Shown here: in pieces, positions 21,201 through 31,981 of the stretch | How the letters are laid out: the number at the start of each line of letters is the position of its first letter | Position numbering within the stretch: the stretch's first letter is position 1 | NCBI GenBank assembly: GCA_965644315.1 | Contig: CBFFRQ010000041.1 | Location: 1 to 64,000 of the forward strand | DNA from: Caecitellus pseudoparvulus | Taxonomy: Eukaryota > Bigyra: Bicosoecida | Direction: 5' to 3' | Length of the DNA: 64,000 nt | Translations under genes and position numbers: made by a program | The notes under the pieces: generated by a model | What the model saw: the letters and a program-made list of their open reading frames with translations, nothing else | Databases searched by the model: none | Told to the model about the DNA's origin: nothing

Positions 21201-24200
21201 TACAGCGTGGCAATTGCCACAAACCCAGTCGCGCTAGAGCTCTGCCGAGGCGAGGAAGCCCCAACAGCCAAGTCTGGGACTCCATTCCCATCAAAGTCGT
21301 GTATCACTGCCAGGGAGGACGCAAACCAAACATAGGAAAGCTGGGGCGTGATGCTGGGGGGCAGCTCAAGCCACAGTGTGTGCGCTGCCCAGGCTCGCTG
21401 TTGGTCAGGCTTGGAAAACACCAGCCACACATCCCCCCGCTCGCCAGCAGAGTCCAGCCCCAGTCTCGGCAAGGCGATTGCGAAATCACCAACTCCATCA
21501 GCATTTAAATCTCCCACAGGTTGTGCAGTGGATGCAAAGGGAGAGGCTGAGTTTGGAGGTTTGCTGCTGGAATGCTGCTGCACTGCTACGAAGCCCTGGG
21601 GAAGGAACACCGGTTGGAATGGACTTGGGCAGGCCCTGGCGCGGTGCGCAGATGAGGCTTGGCATGAGTCTTCAAATTGATTGGTGGGCATTGAGGCCTC
21701 TGTCACTGAAACAGAAGAGTTCTGACCCGGGATGTAAGATGCTGATACTGCAAGCACCCTCATGGACGCTGACGGAAGAGACTCCTCCGGCACAATGTCC
21801 ACGCTGAGTCCCCAAGAAAAGGATTGATGTACACTGTCTGTGTGGATAGTGTGGATGTGCTCGCTGGCACTCTCAAGAGACCTACGGGAGACATTGTACC
21901 GCAAGCTCCAGGTGGAGCCAGAGACTCCGGAGAGGGTGCTCGTACCTGGACTAGTTCCAAGGATGTGCACCGCGCCCGCTGGGCTGCCAAGTGCTGCAAG
22001 GCTCGACCCAAACCCAGCGTGAGGAAGTAGCACTGAGCCGACGCCTCGGATACTCACTGCATCAATGTAGGTCCACGATGACGTGCTGGTAGGTTCCAGC
22101 GACCCGATGACAATGCACCCAGCACCTTGCCCAAAGCCAGGAGCGCCAACTGCAATGAAGGTCTCACTCATGCCAAGGTTGAATACAGACAGGGCACTGC
22201 CAAGGAGAGCACCTTCTAACTCCTGCCCAGGCGTGAATGTAATGTTGAGCTCGGTATAGTTATTGGCGGCTCCAACCTCATCAATTGCAGCTGATAGGAC
22301 GACACCGGAACGAGTCGCTTGGCGACTGAAGGCGGGGGCGCCAATGATGAGCTGCCCAGAATCGTCCGACACATTTCCTGGGGAAAAGGCAAGAGCTGAG
22401 CCAAAGCTGCCAGTGGTCCCCAACGATGAGTTGGTGGAGTGAAGAACAGTGCTCCATACAACTGCCCCAAACTCAGCATCAAAGAACAAAACGAATACAT
22501 CTCCACCAGGCGGCACTGCCTCTTGAGCTGTGGGTGCACCGACGGCTAAATCGACGCGGCCATCTCGGTTGAGGTCTCCAAGGGAGCAGACAGCAGCGCC
22601 AAAGCGACGGAGCGGATCCGCTGCAGCGGGGTGCCTGGTCAACAGCGTCTGCCCTGGTACGTGCAAAGTAGGACTGGTGCCAGAAATGCTCAAGAGCACG
22701 TACCCTTCCCCAGCTTGAGGCAAGCCAAGAGCCCAGTCCACCACTCCGTCTCGGTCCACGTCCCCCACGAAGGACACTGACGCTGCGCTTTCAAAAGTGT
22801 GAAATGATGCGACCACTTCATCTTGGAAGTCATACAGCCTTGTATCTGAAGCATTTGCACCGCCAAAGGTGGACGCGAGGACCCAGGTTCCTGCAAGCGA
22901 GTCTTGCACAACCATGCCGGCGGTCGCGTTGGGAGGCAGGGCGAGGATGTACCACGAGAGAGAGCCGTTGAGTGGTCTTTGCACTGCAGTTGCACTGGAG
23001 ACATCAACCAGTCCGACTTCGGCCGGTGCACTGCAATCACCCATGGTCCCGCGCAAATACCTGCGAGACACCAGCGCACCAGAGGCACTGAACCCAACCT
23101 CGGAACTCCACCCTGGCGTAGAGGATGCCAGGAGCACCCTCGCATCACCATCCTTACTCACCACTGCCGCTGACATCATGTGTCCCATCCCAACCAAGTG
23201 TCTCCAAGGAGTCAGCAAGGGCTCATTTGTGGGGGACAAAACACGCACACCCTCCAGCTCTCCTGCATCCGTCAGCCTCGCGAGCAGAATGCTGCCCGTC
23301 CCGTTGGCGCTACAGGGCATCCCAGGAGCACCTACCAGCAAGAACGTGACATTCGTCGTATGGCTGTACCATGACGCAACGGAGTGGCCCATGCGCGCCC
23401 CAGGGAGGCCAGTGACCCCAAGAGCATCACTCGTGTTGCCGAGAAAGGCGACAAGAGATGCACGAGACGCGTTCTCAAAACGAAGCCAGGCTACCCCTCC
23501 ACTGCTATCCTGCACGGAAGAGAGTGATGGCGCGCCCACGAATACTTCAGCTTCGTCCCGGCTGCCTCCGCTGCCCGGCTGGGTGGCACAAGCTGTACCC
23601 ACACCGCTCTGCAGCCCTGCCCAGGGGTTGTCGCCGAGCACCCCCGAGCCAACCTCCTCCATTCCACTCACAACAAGAGCGCCAGACCAAGTCATTCGCA
23701 TCGTGGCAAACCACAGCCCACCATCTCCACTCCCCAGGCCAGGGGAACCTATGAGCAAAGCTTGGCGGTCAGGATCACGAGTGTCCAACGGACACAGGCA
23801 AGCCCCGAACTCGTCAGCTGGCTGGACTCCCATTTGCAACACCGCCTTTGCGAGCAAAAACGGCCTCGCTTGAAAGGCATCGCCAACGTCGTCCGGAGCA
23901 AGCAGAAAGACCGCCCCTGGAAGGGTCTCGTTGAAAGGCACGAAGGACATGAAAAGGGCTCCGGTGACTGCGTTGGCCGTCGCAACGGCCGCCGGTGATC
24001 CAAAGGAGGTCAAGTTTGCAGGAAGTGACGGTCCAAGGTCACTTGTTTCGTTGACGGAATCGCACTGAGTATGGGCAGTCGTCAACGAAACTGCCGAGCT
24101 GGTCACGTTTCCTCCACTATCCTGCCCAAAGGCGAGGATGCCCGCAATCCCATTTCCGTGCACATCAACAAGAGCCACGCTCGATGTGTTGGCCAGAGTT

Positions 24201-26448
24201 TGATTATCCTTTTTGCACCCCACGGGGCCCTGTGAAGCTGCAAACCCAGGCAACCAGCTTCCGCGTCCTTGTGGACCGAGCAGACGCCCTGAGAGCACGT
24301 GCACATCAAGACCTCCCTGCTCCTGCCCCGATGGAAGCTGCATGACGACATCAGCCGCGCCATCTCCGTCGAGGTCGGCATGTAGGTGGGTGGCAGCAAG
24401 GAGGCGCGCAGAAAGAAACGTGGCGGCGTCCACGGCAGGTGCTGGGACGACGACACCCAGGCTTGTGTCGGAGAAGCCTAGCCTCCCAATCGTGGCAACC
24501 AAGCCTGAGAAACGACCTCCAAAAAGGACAACCACTCCGTGTTCTGTGTGCCCTTCGACACTTGCAAGCTGGACCAAGAATGCAACATCTGCGAAGCCAT
24601 CTGCAGAGACGTCGCCCACTCCCGCAACAGAATCAGACGAAATGTTCACCTCACCGGCGACAGCTTCAAGGTGCAAAATGGACACCTCGGAAGCAGCAAT
24701 GCTTTGCAGGCAATCGATCTGGGAGCAGTTCTGCCCTGCGATGAGAGAGAGTGCCCCCGCATGCCCGGCGGCAAGCCCGACACTCCGTGAAGAGACAGCG
24801 AAGTCGCTCACTGCGTCACCGTCAATGGTGCCAATTCGAACAACACGCTGCCCGAACTGCAGCCCTTCAAAGCTTCCACTAACTTTCCAGATGCCTTCTG
24901 AGCTGTTCGGGCCCAGCGTCGTGTGGGCTGGCCAGGACGACCTACCCGCGACAACTGTGACCTGCCCGGCTGCTCCAGATGAGGTGTTCACGGAGGGAAG
25001 ACCACAGGCAACGTCCGCGACCCCATCACCAGATACGTCCTCGACTGGTTTGCATGCAATGTGCGACACCGGTTCCGTCGGAGAGAAAGAAAAAGTGGCC
25101 ATGGCAACCGCGCCAAGTCCCGCGACTGGGTCAGCGAGCCCCTGCGCCCCAAAGAGAACTACACCGTGAAGCCCACAGCTTTCAGGAGCCAGGAAGAAAT
25201 CTTCATACCCGTCTCCATCTAGGTCTGACCCACGGTGCCAGATCCCCAGAAGCGTTGTGCAATTTAACGGGACGGGCAGATGCAAGGCGAACTGCGGCAG
25301 CTGAACGTGCTCGCGAAAACGCACGGAGGCTACCCGTCCCAGAACGACCTGCAGGTTCTCAGCCCCCAGTTGAGGGGAAACTATGAAATCCATAATGTGG
25401 TCCCCGTTCAGGTCTCCCACAGCGGTAGAGCTGAGTGTGTCATTCAGAAAGGGGGTACGCAAGAGGCCACTTCCACAGCTAACTGCCATCGAACCGACGT
25501 CAGACACAAAGACGGGGCTTGACAGCCGTCGTCGAGTACCACTCAGATGCTCATATCCTCCTGCAGTACCCTCTCTAGTACTATGGACGCAGAGCGCGAC
25601 TGCGGTGGCCGCAGTACAAGGTGCAAGAAAGGCTTCCACGGCACCTTGAACGGCTCTGCTAGCCATGGTCTGCACGCAACATGCCGCTGAAGTGCTCCGG
25701 GGGCACTCCTTGTCGATCAATGACTGCACAGCTCCTTGCAAAAAGGCACCGCCAAATGGACCTTCCCAGATGGTGGGCGGCCCGTCTCCTGGGCCCCATG
25801 CAGCCGCTCGGCGCACAGCAACCACGACCTGGACACCATCGATCGCTTGGAGGGCACCGTCGCTGACCCCGGGCTGGAACTGCTCAAGAGCTGAAACATC
25901 GGGACTTGGATGCTCGTCGAGAGCCCTATCGCTGGAACCTGCGAGGTTTCTCTGCCCCTCGCAAGCTTGGGTGTCAGAAGCGAGGCACCGAATCGAGCCT
26001 GTGCGCACCAGGCCGAGCTGCTCCAACAGCAATTCCGTCGAGTACGGCTCCGCAGTGGATGGACAGGCAAAGGGGGCCAGCCCTTCATCTTCTCCATCCA
26101 GAATCGCCACCTCGTTTGGTGTGGATGCCCTGAAACGCGCGGAAAGTGGGAAAAGGTGCTGCGCAGCGGCGTTTCGACTGGAAACGCTGGCAGTGAATGT
26201 CACCAAACGACTCACGACATGGGAGGGGATCGGTGGGATGCGTGCACCAAGTTCAGGAGATGTGCTCTCCCCTCTGTCAATGCAGATGCTGGCCGCTGGC
26301 GTGCAGTCTCTGCCTGCCTCGCCAATCCACCGGTCACAGTTCGCCCGTCGGACTGCCACACGAGCAAGTCGCCCGGCGAACGTGCACCTCGCAAAAGAGC
26401 GCAGGCTGACGCCAGGACAAGGGTCGAAACCCAGCGCCTCATCCTCAA
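12215..26448 (-). CDS. Giant FG-GAP / mucin-like / multi-pass membrane protein
   Basis: Exon 1 (26388-26448) encodes a signal peptide, MRMRRWVSTLVLASACALLRG. A 74-bp GT-AG intron (26314-26387) joins it to one huge exon (12215-26313), about 4,719 residues in all. Order: an ectodomain with many FG-GAP/integrin-alpha-like motifs such as VGDLNGDHIMDF and LGDLNRDGRVDLAVGAP (about residues 300-2000); a Ser/Thr/Gly/Pro tandem repeat (about 2085-2670); two further extracellular modules; a cysteine-rich GCC2/GCC3-like stretch with CEPCPPGSIRPT (about 3550-3780); about nine membrane segments to about 4400, including WFWEVVVLTRKVLINM; and a polar cytoplasmic tail. A surface adhesion or sensing role is inferred; substrate and partners are unknown. 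The membrane part resembles TRP-like modules of other protists, a loose similarity. Confidence 0.88.
18355..20118 (-). repeat. 132-bp coding tandem repeat inside the giant protein gene
   Basis: About 12 copies of a 44-codon unit encode Ser/Thr/Gly-rich protein built from shorter pieces such as SGTASVTGSP, SGTASVTASG and TASGTATGTPSV. Some units carry an extra 30-bp TGSPSGTASV block, so the array also varies internally. Hydroxyl-rich composition suggests a heavily O-glycosylated, extended stalk. Near-identity between copies implies recent expansion or gene conversion. Confidence 0.95.
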
Positions 26449-27085
26449 CTTAGTGGACGTCGCCGTCGGGGAAACAAGTGCGCCACGTGCTCAGCGGCTG
26501 CACGCAGGCTACGCAGTCGAAGCGGTGTTGCGGTGTGCACTCCCTGCCACTTTGGGATCGAGGCCAGGTGCAACGATGGCGAATCCCAGCACTGGAAGGC
26601 AAGAGGACACTTTCAATGAAAAGCTGTGCTAGGTTGACGTGTTTTGCTCCTTGTGCAGCGAGTTCCTGGCCTGTGAAGGGCGGGATGATTGTAGGCTTCG
26701 GAGAGGACTGTGCTCACTGCCAACTCACTCACAAACGGCGGTGACCCCAACCTCCACAGGCGGCCCCGTTGCTGGAAACGCGCACGCAGCACTTAATACG
26801 CGAAAGTTTTACCCCTCCCTGTCCGCTTCACGAGCGTGTCTTTTGAAGGCCAGGCACACTGACCCGCTGCCTTGCTGAGCGGTTTCCATCTTTGCAGCCA
26901 ACGATGAACAGCACAAACGCCTCCCACACAATGCCCCCACGAGACCACAAACCGCAATCTGGTGAGCCACCACGGAACATTTCCCTCCCTCAGCAGCAGT
27001 CTCGCCTCCACGCGCGTCTTTGTCGTAGACCGCACAGACCGCCTTGCCTACCTTTCCCCAACCGGGCACCGTAGACACCCACGGC
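26449..27085. other. Divergent intergenic region between the giant gene and LAS1
   Basis: About 640 bp separate the two start codons, which point away from each other, so this must hold both promoters. I see no TATA box, repeat or convincing small gene. Confidence 0.5.
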
Positions 27086-29353
27086 ATGGCATCCGCGGCG
27101 CCTCTGCCAGTGCTGCCCCGCGCTGCGCTGCTGGCGCCATGTGGCACTCTGCCCTGGGCATCTTGGGCCGAATGGGTTGCTGTCATGGATGCGACGTGGG
27201 CCGGGGATGGCGGGCGCCTGCTGTGGGCCCTGGGCGTCATGCGGAGCTGGCGCCAGCGGTGCCGGGTGCCTGCTTGCGTGGAGGCAACCGAAATGCTGCT
27301 GTCCAACGCTGTGAGGGACAATGGTCAAGCTCACGATGAGACAGCTCTTCGCCTTGCTGGGTGCATGGCAATTTCTCGTGCCGTGAACGGAGTCGTGGAC
27401 ACCGCTGGCGGCAGGTCATCCCAGCGGTCTGTGGCCAGCGTCGCTGCCAAGCTGGGCATTCCTCGTGCTGCTGTGGATGTGCGCCACGAGAGTACCCACC
27501 AATTGCTCCCAACACTGCCGTCTCTGCGGCTTGCCCGCACTTCCATGCTAGAGTGGCTGCAGCGCGGGTACTGGCATGCCCAGTACGAGGCACTGGATGC
27601 GGAAATCGGTCGGTGTGCCGCGGCCATCCTCCCCGCACTTCAAGCTTTGTCCACAGAGGTCCGAGCTGCAGATGACTGCTCTGACATCGAAACACCCATG
27701 ACAAGTCCCCAAGTGGCTTTCAACGCTCCCTGCTCATCTGGCCCGTCAGCTTCCCGCAGCTCTGGCTCGCGGAAGAGGCGCCGGGACTCCAATGCCCCAG
27801 CAGGAGCCTGCGGCCCCCGCGAATCTTTGCAGGCCTCGAACTTTTCCCCGAGAAAGGACAGCGACGTGCTGCCTGTGCATGTCCTCACCTTGGCCAGCCT
27901 CCCTGGCACGCCAGAACACGCACACGTGTTCGCCTGCAGCAGCAGCTCGCTGCGGGGCAAGGCAGCGCTGACCAAGGATGCCGAGCTGGCCCCCACTGCG
28001 CTGGCCTCCCTCACCACCAGCGGCGGCGGTAAACGTGCTCAAGCAGCGCCCCTTCCCCGAGTTGCTGTGGTCCTGAACCCCCACACGACCAGCCCTGCCC
28101 TCGCCCTGGGGGCTGTGTTCATCCCCTTCCTCCTGACAGGCAAAGTGCAGTGCCCGGCTGACCTGGGCACTGTGGGTGTGTCACCGCCCCCACCAGTCCA
28201 CGCCGCCGACGCCTTCCTGCATGGCGTTGCAGCGGCGCAGGCCGGTGCTTCCCCAAGGGCTGCCCGCGTCAGCCGAGAGGCAGCTGTGGCCACCGGCCCT
28301 CTCCTGTCCGCCTCCCCAGCAGCATGGCTGCCAGTGCTGCACGACCTACAGAAACGCCTGCCTGCACTTGCGCCCACGCTGTGGTGCTGGGCCGTGTGTG
28401 GGCAGGTGCAGGGCGTGGACTGCCTGCCGTGGCTTCGTCTGTTGATGTCCAGGCACTGGCATGCACTGGTGCGCCACGAACTGGGGCTGGTGCAGACCGG
28501 AGCGCCTCGCAGCGCGCCCCCTCCCCCCCGGCTGAGCATTGCTGGAGAAGGCAGGTGGGTGCAGGCCCTCCTCCGTCAGGAGTGGCCCGCGGACATCGCG
28601 CAGGTCATGGCTGATCCTGCGCCGCTGCAGGCGCTGCAGCGGCGGCACGGGCCTGCCCTGCTTGCCAGCTTGTTGCTGCAAGCGCCTGCCAAAGACGAGC
28701 GTCAGCTGGAGGACGTACATGTGGTGGGGCACGGCGGTGGCGCTATGCCGTGGCAGTGGACGCTGCATACATGTGGCGCTGCGGCGCACTCCAAGGCAGG
28801 CGCTGCCGCAGTTCTGCAACTGCTCGGCGAAGCTGGGCTGTCGCCAGGCCTGGCCACGCATGCCTGGTGGAAGTCACCCATCCAGCCGCGTGGTGCCAGC
28901 ACCAAGCGCGTTGCCTTCGTGCAAGAGGGTGCCAGTGGCGCTGCTCAAGGCGTGGATGTGCCCAGTCCCATTCCGCGGGCGGCGGCGGCGGCGGCATCCA
29001 CCCCCCGCTCTCACGCGGCTGCCGCCTCCCGCGCGCCCCTCACACCTGCCTTTGACTCCACCGTCGTCCTGTCTCTGGCAGACATTGAGGGCCTCCTAGG
29101 CATGTCTCGCAGCGAGTCAAGGGAAGCACACCAGCCTGGCGACAAGCCGGAGGTGGCAGGGTCCCCCGATTCCGGTGAGCCACCAGGCACGCTCTTTGAA
29201 GCGACAGGTCCTGCAGGGCTGAACGCCACCGTTGGGGAGGTGCACAGTCCAGAACCGCCGTATTCTGGTCCCCCCCGTTGGACGGCGTGCGTGGCTTCCA
29301 CGTCAGTGTCTGATGCTGTGTGCCTAGGATTGACCATCACTGGCAGCAACTGA
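27086..29353 (+). CDS. LAS1: LAS1 family pre-rRNA ITS2 endonuclease
   Basis: The N-terminal LAS1 domain is clear: ALGVMRSWRQR, VPACVEATEMLL, LRLAGCMAISRAVNG, RSVASVAAKLGIPRAAVDVRH and LEWLQRGYW. The HEPN-type catalytic motif RHESTH (Arg133 to His138) is intact. LAS1 with the Grc3 polynucleotide kinase cuts pre-rRNA in ITS2 during large-subunit ribosome maturation in the nucleus. I chose the ATG at 27086, since the frame upstream has no earlier ATG. The gene is intronless, 755 residues. After about residue 190 it is low in recognisable domains, rich in Ala, Pro and Ser, and less conserved, as in other LAS1 proteins. Confidence 0.9.
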   Translation: MASAAPLPVLPRAALLAPCGTLPWASWAEWVAVMDATWAGDGGRLLWALGVMRSWRQRCRVPACVEATEMLLSNAVRDNGQAHDETALRLAGCMAISRAVNGVVDTAGGRSSQRSVASVAAKLGIPRAAVDVRHESTHQLLPTLPSLRLARTSMLEWLQRGYWHAQYEALDAEIGRCAAAILPALQALSTEVRAADDCSDIETPMTSPQVAFNAPCSSGPSASRSSGSRKRRRDSNAPAGACGPRESLQASNFSPRKDSDVLPVHVLTLASLPGTPEHAHVFACSSSSLRGKAALTKDAELAPTALASLTTSGGGKRAQAAPLPRVAVVLNPHTTSPALALGAVFIPFLLTGKVQCPADLGTVGVSPPPPVHAADAFLHGVAAAQAGASPRAARVSREAAVATGPLLSASPAAWLPVLHDLQKRLPALAPTLWCWAVCGQVQGVDCLPWLRLLMSRHWHALVRHELGLVQTGAPRSAPPPPRLSIAGEGRWVQALLRQEWPADIAQVMADPAPLQALQRRHGPALLASLLLQAPAKDERQLEDVHVVGHGGGAMPWQWTLHTCGAAAHSKAGAAAVLQLLGEAGLSPGLATHAWWKSPIQPRGASTKRVAFVQEGASGAAQGVDVPSPIPRAAAAAASTPRSHAAAASRAPLTPAFDSTVVLSLADIEGLLGMSRSESREAHQPGDKPEVAGSPDSGEPPGTLFEATGPAGLNATVGEVHSPEPPYSGPPRWTACVASTSVSDAVCLGLTITGSN

Positions 29354-29515
29354 ATGCATGAATCAAGCCTGTGTCCCACATACTTGGGTCCCTGAGGAAG
29401 GCAAGCTCCGTTTTGTCAAATTCCGTGCACAGCCCTCTATTGTCAAGCTTGCCTTGTTGTCCACACTCCCTCCTCCCTGCATTATGGCAAGGCACTAGAG
29501 CTTGGAGCGACAAGC

Positions 29516-31286
29516 ATGGCGTCCGTGCGGAAATTGAATGCAATCGAGCAATGGCACCTTCCTCAACGGCCTAGCTCGCAGCCTGGAATACGGTCAGGCG
29601 TGTTCCAAGTATTCAGAAAGCATAAGGTATTCTTCCTCCTCTTGCTGCTGTGCCTCGCGGGTAAGTTCCCGCTGCAGACCGTTGAGCAGCCTCGCACAGT
29701 GTGGCCACCGCGCTTCTGGCTGCGGCACAGGACTCCTTGTCCCCGTTCACCTGGTTTGGAGGACGTTGGCGATGAAGAGCCCAAGTCCAGCAGAAAAAGC
29801 ATCGAAGTCGTACTGTGCTGCCGTTACTCAATTGTCCCGGAACGGCTCGCTGCCAGCTGCGCGTGTCGCGCAGCCCTTGTCGGCCACAAGCACCGCTTCC
29901 AAGCCTGGCCTGGCCCCACAAGCCATGCTGCGCGACCTGTGCAGCATCGGCCCTGTGCTGCAGCCCCTCTTGCTTGCCATTGATCAGCAGAAAGCATACG
30001 GCCAGGCTTCAAACCAGGCCATTGAAGTGGACGGCCTGCTGGCGAAGGCGCTGCAGCTGGAGGCCACGCCGCTCCTGCCGCCGTGCATCTCGGGTGTGCC
30101 CACCCACGAAGTGGTGCGGTGGCAGCCGGCGGTTCATACTGCTGCCAAGGCCGCCTCGCGGTGCTGGAGCTCTCTGGACGTGCGTGAGCTGGCCCCCGGG
30201 CTGAACGTGAGCCACGGCACGTCGCTGCCGGTGCGGGCCACGTCCCAGTTCCTTCGCGAGGAGGGTGTGCATGATGGCGTGCGGACCAGGACTGCCAGGG
30301 GCGGTGTGGGGTGGCTGCCTGTGGGGGATAAAGACAGGTACTGCTATGTGCAGTGGAGGCTGGGGGTGGCAGGGCAGCAGGAGGCGGCCCACGTGCCGTT
30401 GCAACCGTGGCCAGACTCATATTCACCCGATGACGCAGGCCTGCTTCATGCCCGCCAGGCGGCGGAGCGGGATGGCGTGCACCACGTGGAGTTCCTAGGC
30501 AGCGAGGCCATATTCAGAGAGGGCAGGGATGCCGTCAGGGTGTCAAACCTGTGGCTCAGCCACAACCTGCACGCCATGGCGGCGTGGATGGTCACGCTGG
30601 CTTTTGGCCCTGGCGCGGCGGTGGCCGGCGTGCACGTGCGACGCGGGGACTGGGCCGCCGCGTGTGGCGCCGACCAGAACTGCCTGGTGACGGACGCGCA
30701 GTACACGGTGGCACTGGTGTCTGCCATGCAGCGGCATCGACTGCGGCACGTGTATGTGGCCAGCAATGACGCCGGCCCGTTCGTGGCGCGCATTCGCGGG
30801 TGTCTGGCTGCAGGAGAGCCGACGCCTGCCGTGCCCGTGGCGAAGTTGGACAGCTTGCAGACACCACGCCTGCCCATGCTACCACACGCGCCTCCGCAGC
30901 CATTCAGTGCGCAGCTGGCGCCGAGTGTCGTGTCCCTTGCGGATGTGCTGCCGTGGATGCAGGCTGCATGTGCTGGTTGGCCAGCTGGGGCCCCAGCTGC
31001 GGAGCGTGCGATGGTGCGGGTACAGGATCCATCAGGGCAGCATGTGCACGACTATAGCCTGGCCGGGGCCTGCGCCAGCCTGAGAAGGTGGCAGTTCAAA
31101 GGCAAGTTGTCAAGCAAGTACTTGGGATGGCTTGACAAGGCCATCTTGTCCCTGCTCAGCTGCGTAATCAGTACGCCCCGCAGCACCTTCTCCGGCCACG
31201 TGCTGCACCAGCGGCAGCTTCAGTTCGGGATTATCCCTTGCGATCACATCGCCACGAAGCTGCTGCCGTCAGCGTGGGTCACGTAA
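29516..31286 (+). CDS. O-fucosyltransferase-like type II membrane glycosyltransferase
   Basis: Exon 1 29516-29660 and exon 2 29731-31286, with a 70-bp intron opening GTAAGT, give 566 residues. The junction falls inside the signal anchor (KVFFLLLLLCLAG|LLVPVHLVW), which supports it. The catalytic region contains VAGVHVRRGDW, the HxRRGD-type donor-binding loop of the FUT8/POFUT clan. Downstream are VYVASND and a C-terminal LDKAILSLLSCVISTPRSTF, which resembles the final GDP-fucose-binding motif of that clan. It is likely a Golgi or ER lumenal fucosyltransferase; the acceptor is unknown. It ends 18 bp from the convergent tail-anchored gene. Confidence 0.75.
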
Positions 31287-31304
31287 GCTATGAAATGCAT
31301 TGTG

Positions 31305-31659
31305 TCACTCTGCGTTGCCCAAGGCAAAGTACAGGATCAGCCCCAGCACCAACAGAGCAGCGATGCCACCGAGGACGAGTGTCGTAGGGTCATCTGAGTT
31401 GTCCCCCGTTGACCAGTCTGTGGGTAGGCGGGAGGCAAAGAGGCCATGGAGCGCCGCCGGTGCAGGGTGGACCACATCATGAAGCACACGCACTCTTCCG
31501 GTTGGAAACAACTCCTGCCTTGGCACGCAGCTGTGCAGCTGAGAGCTGGTCATCTGGCACACCACCCTGGTGGTACCTGCGCCTCAGTTCCCCGGCGGAC
31601 ATTTGGTCGTCTGTTTCAGCGGCAGGCAGGGGCGGGGTGTCGCGGTGTGAGTTTCGCAT
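31305..31659 (-). CDS. Small tail-anchored membrane protein
   Basis: Exon 1 31494-31659 and exon 2 31305-31417 are joined across a 76-bp intron (GTGCGT...CCCACAG), giving 92 residues. The C terminus is one hydrophobic helix, TLVLGGIAALLVLGLILYF, followed by only five residues, as in tail-anchored ER or mitochondrial proteins. The N-terminal half carries a duplicated short motif, DDQMSAGELRRRY and DDQLSAAQLRAKA. I do not recognise the family. The ATG at 31659 is the first in frame; an additional upstream exon is possible. Confidence 0.6.
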
Positions 31660-31981
31660 GGGCGTTTCACTCCCCACGCACCAGCCATTGCAGCACGAAA
31701 GCGCGGCCTGAGAAGCGAGGGAGCACGGGAAAGGAGTGCAAGTCGTAGTGCATTAAGCGCATCTGTGAATCTCTGCGGCTGCATGTGACGCAAAAGCTTG
31801 TCCCAGCAGCACTCACACGACTTCGCTCTCGGCACCAAGTGCCAAGTGGCAAGGGATGGCCTCTGAGCCTGGGCTCCCGAGCAGCCGTGCGAGGGTATCG
31901 GTGGGAAGAAGACGCAAGACTGTGGCGTAGTGGGGCTTCCAGGAGCTTGCTTGTTTTGAGCTGCATTGGTGCCGCTCTGCG
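31660..31981. other. Intergenic region downstream of the K+ channel gene
   Basis: About 320 bp between the channel stop and the tail-anchored protein start on the same strand. It must contain the channel 3' end and the promoter of the small gene. No specific element is recognisable. Confidence 0.4.

Noticed and set aside
26353-26387. A 35-bp intron joining the giant gene's signal peptide exon to its main exon
   Set aside because: It restores the same frame as the 74-bp alternative, but other introns here are about 65 bp or longer. The 74-bp intron with a GGCAG acceptor at 26314 fits better.
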